Shown: positions 1 to 4,928 of the stretch, one piece after another
Layout: every line of letters starts with the position of its first letter
Numbering within the stretch: position 1 is the first letter of the stretch
DNA from: Dehalococcoidales bacterium
Lineage (GTDB): Bacteria > Chloroflexota > Dehalococcoidia > Dehalococcoidales > UBA3254
Assembly (NCBI GenBank): GCA_028718465.1
Contig: JAQULX010000219.1
Location: forward strand, 1 to 5,535
Reading direction: 5' to 3'
Length of the DNA: 5,535 bases
Position numbers and translations under genes: made by a program
The notes under the pieces: model-generated
The model's database searches: none
Told to the model about the DNA's origin: nothing
Seen by the model: the letters and a program-made list of their open reading frames with translations, nothing else

Positions 1-1
1 G

Positions 2-91
2 CGCTTGAAACTGAAATCCATGGGTATTGATATTGACAATCTGACCCCGGAGCAGGCGAAATATCTGGCCAGCTGGGAGCAGGGCACTTAG
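2..91 (+). CDS. ahcY: Adenosylhomocysteinase (SAHH), C-terminal end only
   Basis: Only the last 29 codons and the TAG stop are present; the gene begins before the window. The visible tail contains LKSMGIDIDNLTPEQAKYL and ends SWEQGT. This matches the C-terminal helix of SAHH proteins of the short type found in Thermotoga, archaea and Chloroflexota. From family knowledge, SAHH is a cytosolic NAD-dependent enzyme that splits S-adenosylhomocysteine into adenosine and homocysteine, relieving product inhibition of methyltransferases. The end lacks the K-P-x-x-Y-R-Y tail that closes the longer eukaryotic and proteobacterial enzymes and contributes to the neighbouring subunit's NAD site, so this should be the alternative tail type. 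The stop lies 47 bases before metK on the same strand with no terminator between, which supports a shared SAM-cycle operon. The identification rests on a short stretch and is helped by the metK neighbour. Confidence 0.82.
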   Translation, partial: RLKLKSMGIDIDNLTPEQAKYLASWEQGT

Positions 92-126
92 AACTGGAAT
101 GGACTTAATGAACTTATGGTATTAAT

Positions 127-132
127 AAGGAG
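127..132 (+). promoter_or_regulatory. Ribosome binding site of metK
   Basis: AAGGAG lies 6 bases before the ATG at 139. An in-frame TTG at 136 would be only 3 bases from this site, which is too close, so the site fixes the start at 139. No riboswitch-sized leader exists between ahcY and metK. Confidence 0.85.
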
Positions 133-138
133 TATTTG

Positions 139-1368
139 ATGGCGAATTGTTTTAGTAGCTCACCTAAGTATCTTTTCACTTCAGAATCTGTCACTGAAGG
201 ACACCCGGACAAGATCTGCGACCAGATATCCGACAGCATTCTGGATGCTATTTTGAAGGATGATCCAACAGCGAGAGTAGCCTGTGAAACGGCGGTTACG
301 AACGGTCTGGTAATCGTTATGGGTGAAATTACCACCAACACTTATGTGGAAATCCCTGAGATCGTGCGTAACACTGTCCGGGATATTGGCTACATCGATC
401 CGGAATACGGCTTCGAATATAAGTCCTGCGGAGTTATGTCCTCTATCGGCAAGCAGTCTCCGGATATAGATCTGGGAGTAAGCAAGGCTCAGGAGTCCAG
501 AGAGCCCGCCGGAACAGTGGATGATCTGGACAAGACCGGAGCCGGCGATCAGGGCATGATGGTGGGCTTTGCCTGCAACGAGACCCCGGAGATGATGCCG
601 CTGCCTATCGCTCTGGCTCACCGGCTGGCCCTGCGCCTGGCGGAAGTCCGCAAGAAGAAAATTTTAAGCTACCTCAGGCCGGATGGGAAAACCCAGGTCA
701 CGGTCGAGTATCATTTCGGCCGCCCGGCCTTCATCCCCAGTATAGTTATCGGGGCGCAGCATAATCCCAATGTTACTACCGAGCAAATAACTAAAGATGT
801 CATCGACCACGTCATCAAACCCATAGTGCCCTCCCAGTATATAACTGGCGAGACCAGATATTTCGTCAATGCTACGGGGCGCTTTGTGGTCGGCGGCCCT
901 GTTTCCGACACCGGCTTTACCGGTCGGAAGATACTCGTAGATACCTATGGCGGCATGGCGCGCCATGGCGGTGGGGCTTTCTCAGGTAAAGATCCCACCA
1001 AGGTAGACCGGTCGGCCGCCTACATGGGACGCTATGTGGCCAAGAATGTGGTAGCCGCCGGGCTGGCTGACCGCTGTGAGATCCAGATTGCTTACGTGAT
1101 CGGCGTTGCCCGCCCGCTTTCCGTCTCTATTGAAACATTTGAGACTGAAAAGGTCGATAACCAGGTTATCCTCGATCTTATCAATAAGCATTTCGACCTT
1201 CGACCGGAGGCGATCATACGCTATCTGGGTTTGCGCAATCCCATCTATAGACAGACAGCCTCCTACGGGCATTTCGGAAGGCTGGATATCGATCTCCCCT
1301 GGGAGAAAACCGATAAGGCGGAAATCTTGAAAAAGGAAGCCTTCAGCACCGGGACCGCACCTAAATAA
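139..1368 (+). CDS. metK: S-adenosylmethionine synthetase (methionine adenosyltransferase)
   Basis: The 409-residue cytosolic enzyme makes S-adenosylmethionine from ATP and methionine, releasing phosphate and diphosphate. Family motifs are all present and intact. The N-terminal [13 protein letters not shown] is at residues 13-25, with the ATP/metal-contacting His22, Asp24 and Lys25. The first signature GAGDQG is at 134-139, and the second signature, the glycine-rich [16 protein letters not shown] phosphate loop, is at 277-292. The C-terminal SYGHFGR motif is at 375-381. Length is slightly above the 380-400 residues usual in bacteria, partly from a longer stretch (about residues 116-133) before the first signature. 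The ATG at 139 is chosen over TTG at 136 because of the AAGGAG spacing. The gene follows ahcY closely, a logical pairing in the activated-methyl cycle, and ends 33 bases before a strong intrinsic terminator, so it looks like the last gene of its operon. Nothing suggests damage or transfer. Confidence 0.98.
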   Translation: MANCFSSSPKYLFTSESVTEGHPDKICDQISDSILDAILKDDPTARVACETAVTNGLVIVMGEITTNTYVEIPEIVRNTVRDIGYIDPEYGFEYKSCGVMSSIGKQSPDIDLGVSKAQESREPAGTVDDLDKTGAGDQGMMVGFACNETPEMMPLPIALAHRLALRLAEVRKKKILSYLRPDGKTQVTVEYHFGRPAFIPSIVIGAQHNPNVTTEQITKDVIDHVIKPIVPSQYITGETRYFVNATGRFVVGGPVSDTGFTGRKILVDTYGGMARHGGGAFSGKDPTKVDRSAAYMGRYVAKNVVAAGLADRCEIQIAYVIGVARPLSVSIETFETEKVDNQVILDLINKHFDLRPEAIIRYLGLRNPIYRQTASYGHFGRLDIDLPWEKTDKAEILKKEAFSTGTAPK

Positions 1369-1401
1369 TATCCAAATAGTTTACAATTATAATATGGGAA
1401 C

Positions 1402-1431
1402 AAAAAGGGAGCAGCCACTCCCTTTTTTCTT
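1402..1431 (+). terminator. Intrinsic terminator after metK
   Basis: GGGAG at 1407-1411 pairs with CTCCC at 1418-1422 around a 6-base loop. The A5 at 1402-1406 pairs with the start of the T6 tract at 1423-1428, which continues C-T-T. This is a textbook rho-independent terminator ending the ahcY-metK transcript. Because an A-tract lies on the other side, it could also work in reverse, but no minus-strand gene lies to its right nearby. Confidence 0.92.
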
Positions 1432-1438
1432 AATCATG

Positions 1439-1550
1439 TTATTGCGAGGCGCCGGATACCTTTTGGTTGACATCAGCGGCAATCCAGAAGCGTCTAATAC
1501 CAACCTGGCCTTTGGTTTGCTTCGAGTATCACAGTACTCGCCATGACGTC
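1439..1550. repeat. Degenerate inverted-repeat intergenic element (MITE-like)
   Basis: The left part starts TTATTGCGAGGC (1439-1450) and includes GGCAATCCAGAAG (1478-1490). The right part reads GGTTTGCTTCG (1515-1525) and ends CTCGCCATGACGTC (1537-1550). These four blocks match, in order, the arms of the widespread intergenic repeat family of the form CATTGCGAGG...GCAATCC and GGATTGCTTCG...CTCGCAATGACG, as remembered from Dehalococcoidia and deltaproteobacterial genomes. The arms are imperfectly complementary, so the copy is decayed. Within the right part CGAGTA (1523-1528) and TACTCG (1535-1540) form a perfect 6-bp stem with a 6-base loop. No coding capacity is visible. The family assignment is from memory and should be checked by a genome self-comparison. 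Confidence 0.6.
1467..1498 (+). promoter_or_regulatory. Weak candidate promoter for the phosphohexomutase operon
   Basis: A perfect -35 hexamer TTGACA lies at 1467-1472. The best -10-like hexamer downstream is TCTAAT at 1493-1498, giving a 20-base spacer, longer than the usual 16-18. A new promoter is expected somewhere here, because a terminator isolates the downstream genes from metK. This is the best candidate I see, but it is poor. It sits inside the repeat element. Confidence 0.25.
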
Positions 1551-1590
1551 CGGGGAGCCAGTACCGGCTGAAAAGAAACATTTCAATTGT

Positions 1591-1595
1591 GAGGT
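1591..1595 (+). promoter_or_regulatory. Ribosome binding site of the phosphohexomutase gene
   Basis: GAGGT lies 8 bases before the ATG at 1604. An in-frame GTG at 1589 overlaps this site and has no good site of its own, so the ATG at 1604 is the more likely start. Confidence 0.7.
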
Positions 1596-1603
1596 TAGTA
1601 AAT

Positions 1604-3031
1604 ATGAACAGGGCCAATCCTATCAAGTTCGGGACTGACGGCTGGAGAGCAGTGATAGCCCAGGACTTTACTTTTGACAATGTACGGATCTGCGCTCAGG
1701 GCGTGGCCGACTATCTGAATCAGTCCGGCCTGGCTGGAAAAGGACTGGTCATCGGTTATGATACCCGCTTTGCTTCAGAAGACTTCGCCGGGGCGGCAGC
1801 CGAGGTGGCTGCGGCAAATGGAATCAAGGTCTATCTGAGTCCCCATGCCATACCCACCCCGGAGGCCAGCTTCGCTACGGTGGACCGGGAGGCCGGGGCG
1901 GCTGTCGTTATCACAGCCAGCCATAACCCTGCGGGATACAACGGATTCAAAGTAAAATCTGCGGACGGCGCCAGCGCCCCCTCAGAAATGATAGAGGAAA
2001 TTGAGAAGAATATCCGCCGCATTTTCGATTCCGGAGAAGTGAAACGGATGTCTCTGGCGGATGCACTGAAGAGCGGCCTGGTCCAGCAGGTCAGCTTCAA
2101 CCCGCAGTATTTAAATAAAATGGCCGGGTTCATCGATCTGGACAGGATCAAAGAAAACGGGCTTAAGATCGTAGTAGACTCCATGTACGGTGCCGGCGCC
2201 GGCTATTTCAAGACCTTGCTGGATGGCGGTAAAACGAAGATTATCGAGATCAACAGTGAGCGCAATCCGTCCTTTCCCGGCATTAATCCGGAACCCATCG
2301 CTGTCAACCTGAAAAAACTTTCCGAAAGAGTCCTGGCAGAGAAAGCCAGCGTTGGAATTGCCACTGATGGCGATGCCGACCGTATTGGCATTATAGATGA
2401 AAGAGGGAATTTCGTAACCCAGTTGGAAGTGTACGCCCTGCTGGCATTGTATTTGCTGGAGGTCAGGGGGGAGCGGGGCGCTATTGTCAAGACAGTGACT
2501 GCGACCAGTATGCTCTACCGCCTGGGCGAGATATTCCAGGTGCCGGTTATCGAAACGCAGGTGGGCTTCAAATATGTGGCCCCGATCATGATCGAGAAAA
2601 ACGCGCTGATAGGTGGTGAGGAAAGCGGCGGGTATGGTTTTCGCGGTCATGTTCCCGAAAGAGACGCTATCCTGGCAGGGCTCTATTTTCTTGATTTTAT
2701 GGTCAGCTCCGGCAAGTCGCCTTCCCAACTGCTGGAATATCTTTTCAGCAAGGTCGGTCCTCATTACTATAACCGGCACGATTTCCATTTCCCCGAAGAC
2801 CGGCGCCAGGTTATCATGGACCGGGTTAAACTGAAACCTGCGGCTATTGCCGGGTTGAAAGTGGTCCGCATGGATACCACGGACGGTTTCCGTTTTTTCC
2901 TGGAAGACAATTCCTGGCTTCTGGTGCGCTTCTCGGGCACTGAGCCCTTGCTGCGAATTTATGCCGAGGCCGGCAGTCCGGAGAGAGTGGAGACCATGCT
3001 CAGGTCCGGACAGGAAATGGCCGGGGTTTAA
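1604..3031 (+). CDS. Alpha-D-phosphohexomutase (phosphoglucomutase/phosphomannomutase family)
   Basis: The 475-residue cytosolic enzyme moves phosphate between C6 and C1 of a hexose, using a phosphoserine and Mg2+. All four family landmarks are visible. The catalytic TASHNP loop is at residues 104-109, with Ser106 as the phosphoserine. The metal loop DGDADR is at 255-260, the sugar-recognition loop GEESGG at 338-343, and the C-terminal phosphate-binding RFSGTEP at 442-448. The N-terminus FGTDGWRAVI (9-18) is of the PGM/PMM type, whereas GlmM normally has FGTDG-[IV]-RG, so glucosamine mutase is less likely. Whether glucose, mannose or both are used cannot be read from the sequence. The isomerase 47 bases downstream makes glucose-6-P and mannose-6-P, exactly the substrates needed, which suggests one operon feeding nucleotide-sugar synthesis. 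A GTG at 1589 would add five residues, but the GAGGT spacing favours ATG at 1604. The gene appears intact. Confidence 0.93.
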   Translation: MNRANPIKFGTDGWRAVIAQDFTFDNVRICAQGVADYLNQSGLAGKGLVIGYDTRFASEDFAGAAAEVAAANGIKVYLSPHAIPTPEASFATVDREAGAAVVITASHNPAGYNGFKVKSADGASAPSEMIEEIEKNIRRIFDSGEVKRMSLADALKSGLVQQVSFNPQYLNKMAGFIDLDRIKENGLKIVVDSMYGAGAGYFKTLLDGGKTKIIEINSERNPSFPGINPEPIAVNLKKLSERVLAEKASVGIATDGDADRIGIIDERGNFVTQLEVYALLALYLLEVRGERGAIVKTVTATSMLYRLGEIFQVPVIETQVGFKYVAPIMIEKNALIGGEESGGYGFRGHVPERDAILAGLYFLDFMVSSGKSPSQLLEYLFSKVGPHYYNRHDFHFPEDRRQVIMDRVKLKPAAIAGLKVVRMDTTDGFRFFLEDNSWLLVRFSGTEPLLRIYAEAGSPERVETMLRSGQEMAGV

Positions 3032-3066
3032 TAACGGCTTTTGTCACTCGGTGTATAGCTTATTAT

Positions 3067-3072
3067 GGAGGT
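3067..3072 (+). promoter_or_regulatory. Strong ribosome binding site of the PGI/PMI gene
   Basis: GGAGGT lies 6 bases before the ATG at 3079. It is the strongest Shine-Dalgarno match in the window. The ATG at 3065 that overlaps it is out of frame and can be disregarded. Confidence 0.88.
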
Positions 3073-3078
3073 CTGGCG

Positions 3079-4155
3079 ATGGTAGAAAGAATTGACATTA
3101 ATCTGGATGATCTGGGGATATACCGCAGGTTCGACCCTGATGATATGCTCAGGCATATCCGCAATTTCCCATCATTATGTGACCAGGCCTGGCAACAAGC
3201 CCGGGATTTCAGGCTGCCGGAGAAATACACACAGGTCAAAAAGGTCGTTATTCTGGGCATGGGGGGGTCAGCTATAGGCGGTGATCTTGTCTCCAGCCTG
3301 GCGGTCAACGAGTCCGGCATTCCGGTAATGGTCTGCCGGGACTATATTTTACCGCAATATGTTGATGATGAGACCCTGGTGATAGCCTCCAGCTATTCCG
3401 GCATGACCGAGGAGACCCTGTCTTCCTTCGAGCAAGGCTTCGATACCGAGGCCAAAATGCTGGCGATAACCACCGGTGGAAAGCTGCAGAGTCTCTGTGA
3501 AACAATGGGCGTACCGGTCTTTAACATCGATTACAGGTCTCAGCCCCGCGCCGCCCTCCCCTTCAGCTTCTTTACACTCCTGGCGATTTTGCAAAACCTG
3601 GGAATAATGCGGAATAAGGACCAGGAAGTCGCCGGTTCTCTGGAGGGCATGAATCGCATGAAGATAAGGATAGATTTCACCGTGCCTGAGACGGATAATC
3701 CGGCCAAGTCACTGGCCCGGAAGCTGGCCGGGCGTTTGCCCGTTATCTACGGGGCCGGGATCACCGGGGAAGTGGCTCATCGCTGGAAAACCCAGATCAA
3801 TGAAAACAGCAAGACAATGTGCTTCTATGAAGTCTTCTCCGAGTTGAACCATAATGCCATCGTAGGCTACCGTTTCCCCGAAGATCTGGTACCGCAGACC
3901 ATGGTAGTTCTGCTGGACTCCGACCTTCTGCATGAGCGAATCAGGCTTCGCTATAACATCACCTTGAAAATCCTGGAGCAGGCCGGGATCTATTCCCAGG
4001 TCTTGAAAGGAGAAGGGGCCGGCGCGTTGAGCCAGATGATGAGCCTGGTGCTGCTGGGCGACTATGTCAGCTATTATCTGGCTATATTGAACCATGAAGA
4101 TCCCACCGCTATTCGACCGATAGAGTTCCTGAAAAGGAGTTTGGCGGAAACTTAA
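3079..4155 (+). CDS. Bifunctional phosphoglucose/phosphomannose isomerase (SIS-domain)
   Basis: The 358-residue cytosolic isomerase interconverts fructose-6-P with glucose-6-P and mannose-6-P. It is built of two SIS (sugar isomerase) lobes. The first begins with VKKVVILGMGGSAIGGD at residues 53-69 and continues with the phosphate-binding ASSYSGMTEET at 103-113. The second lobe begins near PVIYGAGITGEVAHRWKTQ (221-239). Glu242 in INENSK and His258 in ELNHNAIVGY are 16 residues apart, the same spacing as the catalytic Glu203/His219 pair of the Pyrobaculum PGI/PMI. The C-terminal DPTAIRPIEFLK (341-352) matches the family's conserved closing motif, which supplies Thr and Lys near the active site. 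The family usually has SYSGNTEET; here Asn is replaced by Met109. Seven consecutive G (3261-3267) encode the glycine loop and the frame is intact. It sits 47 bases after the phosphohexomutase without a terminator, so cotranscription is likely. Lengths of 300-360 residues are normal. Confidence 0.93.
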   Translation: MVERIDINLDDLGIYRRFDPDDMLRHIRNFPSLCDQAWQQARDFRLPEKYTQVKKVVILGMGGSAIGGDLVSSLAVNESGIPVMVCRDYILPQYVDDETLVIASSYSGMTEETLSSFEQGFDTEAKMLAITTGGKLQSLCETMGVPVFNIDYRSQPRAALPFSFFTLLAILQNLGIMRNKDQEVAGSLEGMNRMKIRIDFTVPETDNPAKSLARKLAGRLPVIYGAGITGEVAHRWKTQINENSKTMCFYEVFSELNHNAIVGYRFPEDLVPQTMVVLLDSDLLHERIRLRYNITLKILEQAGIYSQVLKGEGAGALSQMMSLVLLGDYVSYYLAILNHEDPTAIRPIEFLKRSLAET

Positions 4156-4376
4156 ACGTAGTTGTTATCCTGGGAAAGGCTGCATGTCCTTAATATAGTA
4201 TTGCGAGGCAAGCCTTAATACCGCTGGCCGGGGGCGACAGTATATGATTTGCAGTTCGCTGCACGCGATATGATAGCTGATGGACTTTAGCTGGTCCTTC
4301 AGTGCCCTGCCTCCCGGAGCATTTTCGTCAACAGCAGGCGGCCTCCTCCCACGGCTAACTGTTCTACCGGCACGGA
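4156..4376. other. Noncoding gap between convergent genes
   Basis: This 221-base gap separates the isomerase (+) from the zinc-ribbon gene (-), which converge on it. I see no convincing intrinsic terminator on either strand. AAGGCT (4176-4181) and AGCCTT (4211-4216) could pair over a 29-base loop without a T-tract. TGCAG and CTGCA (4250-4263) form a 5-bp stem closed by a TTCG tetraloop. The octamer CCTTAATA occurs twice, at 4188-4195 and 4213-4220. The left half contains the decayed repeat described separately. A long plus-strand reading frame running through here into the opposite gene has no homology-like features and no good ribosome site. Confidence 0.6.
4200..4275. repeat. Probable second decayed copy of the ATTGCGAGG repeat
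   Basis: ATTGCGAGGC at 4200-4209 is identical to 1441-1450. About 37 bases further on, GATTTGCAGTTCG...CACGCGATATGAT (4246-4274) resembles the right arm of the same repeat family (GATTGCTTCG...CTCGCAATGAC) with small insertions and substitutions. The left arm is an exact 10-base match; the right arm is a loose one. If real, this copy is shorter and more decayed than the one at 1439-1550. Confidence 0.4.
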
Positions 4377-4739
4377 CTAGTAGCTGCTGGATACCACCTT
4401 CCTCTTCGCCCTGTGTATGGCAGCATCGATCTGTTCCATGGCGCCAGGAGGGAGAGCGATCTCAAAAGAGCACTGGATGCATCTTTTATAATAGCCGTCG
4501 ATATCCCGGTCCACCAGCAAATCTCCTCCGCAACGCGGACATTTACTCAGCCGTAAAATATTGCCGGATATCCGGGTGAGAGCTTCTCTCATATGGAATT
4601 CACTCCAGGGCAAGGCAGCTTTGGGCTTTATTCTCAGCCAGAGATGGTTAAGAAGGACTACTCCCGAACGCCTCTGAAGCTCCTTCTTAAAATCATACCA
4701 GTTTTCATAAACCGTTAAATTGCCGTTCATTCTCTGCAC
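4377..4739 (-). CDS. Small uncharacterised protein with C-terminal zinc ribbon
   Basis: With the chosen GTG start at 4739 the product is 120 residues. I do not recognise a named family. Residues 67-90 form a four-cysteine zinc ribbon: CPRCGG (Cys67, Cys70), then a 16-residue hairpin DLLVDRDIDGYYKR, then CIQC (Cys87, Cys90). Small proteins with a similar CPRCGGdl...D.DgwY..ClQC block are, as I recall, common in Dehalococcoidia, mostly unnamed. The N-terminal ~65 residues are mixed charged and hydrophobic, probably helical, with WLRIKPKAALPWSEFH at about 34-49. The C-terminus is basic (HRAKRKVV). No signal peptide or membrane segment is seen, so it is probably cytosolic, and nucleic-acid binding or regulation is a guess from the ribbon and charge. 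An ATG at 4769 would add ten residues but has no ribosome site, whereas AAGGAG sits 6 bases before the GTG. It is transcribed divergently from queA and converges on the isomerase gene. Confidence 0.72.
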   Translation of the reverse strand: MQRMNGNLTVYENWYDFKKELQRRSGVVLLNHLWLRIKPKAALPWSEFHMREALTRISGNILRLSKCPRCGGDLLVDRDIDGYYKRCIQCSFEIALPPGAMEQIDAAIHRAKRKVVSSSY

Positions 4740-4745
4740 TTGCAA

Positions 4746-4751
4746 CTCCTT
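4746..4751 (-). promoter_or_regulatory. Ribosome binding site deciding the zinc-ribbon gene start
   Basis: Read on the minus strand, AAGGAG lies exactly 6 bases before a GTG at 4739-4737. The upstream in-frame ATG at 4769-4767 is preceded by CCCTCAC, which has no ribosome-site character. The in-frame ATG at 4730 would be 15 bases away. The GTG is therefore the best start. Confidence 0.65.
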
Positions 4752-4788
4752 TTTCCGGATCGGCGTCATGTGAGGGTACCGGACCAGC

Positions 4789-4810
4789 TTATTAAACTAT
4801 AGTTTATTAA
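4789..4810. promoter_or_regulatory. 22-base near-perfect palindrome, candidate operator
   Basis: The sequence is centred between 4799 and 4800 with core TAAACTATAGTTTA, a perfect 14-base palindrome. It extends to 22 bases with one mismatched pair (10 of 11 pairs). It is AT-rich, has no loop and no T-tract, so it resembles a dimeric repressor site and not a terminator. It lies in the divergent region between the zinc-ribbon gene and queA and overlaps the -35 position of a plus-strand promoter with a consensus -10. The regulator is unknown. Confidence 0.5.
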
Positions 4811-4819
4811 CAGTATAAT
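4792..4819 (+). promoter_or_regulatory. Candidate promoter toward queA with consensus -10
   Basis: TATAAT at 4814-4819 is a perfect -10 hexamer. Sixteen bases upstream is TTAAAC (4792-4797), a weak -35 match lying inside the palindrome. Transcription would begin near 4826 and leave a leader of about 100 bases before queA. The -10 is convincing by match alone, but the region is AT-rich, so chance occurrence is possible. Confidence 0.4.
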
Positions 4820-4897
4820 CTCTCCAATCAGTTTTTTTATTCGCAGATTGGCTGATATTACTCGTAGGTTGTGCTTATAGTAATGCCCTGTATTCCC

Positions 4898-4927
4898 TTG
4901 ACCTGCGCTTCCGTTATCACGGATAAT
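4898..4927 (+). promoter_or_regulatory. Alternative promoter immediately before queA
   Basis: TTGACC (4898-4903) and GATAAT (4922-4927) each match the sigma-70 hexamers at five of six positions, with an 18-base spacer. Initiation about seven bases after the -10 would fall at or near 4934, just before the second in-frame ATG at 4935. Used as a promoter it would therefore give a nearly leaderless message starting at that ATG. Confidence 0.35.
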
Positions 4928-4928
4928 A

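Noticed and set aside
92..138. A SAM riboswitch before metK
   Set aside because: The gap is only 47 bases, too short for known SAM riboswitch aptamers with an expression platform, and no paired helices are visible.
181..621. A 146-codon minus-strand reading frame opposite metK
   Set aside because: It is antisense to a highly conserved part of metK and has no independent support.
2111..2788. A 225-codon minus-strand reading frame opposite the phosphohexomutase
   Set aside because: It is an antisense shadow of a gene with all four family motifs. Long antisense frames are common opposite such codon usage, and the translation has no recognisable motif.
1604..3031. Phosphoglucosamine mutase (GlmM) as the identity of the mutase
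   Set aside because: The N-terminal FGTDGWRAVI is of the PGM/PMM type and not the FGTDG-[IV]-RG form of GlmM, and the isomerase partner points to hexose phosphates. GlmM activity is not strictly excluded.
4176..4216. A terminator after the isomerase formed by AAGGCT and AGCCTT
   Set aside because: The stem is only 6 bp over a 29-base loop and no T-tract follows, so it does not meet the criteria for an intrinsic terminator.
4280..4579. A 99-codon plus-strand reading frame in the gap after the isomerase
   Set aside because: It runs antisense into the zinc-ribbon gene, has a low-complexity Ser/Pro-rich translation, no ribosome site and no recognisable motif. The minus-strand frame has a clear four-cysteine ribbon and a good ribosome site.
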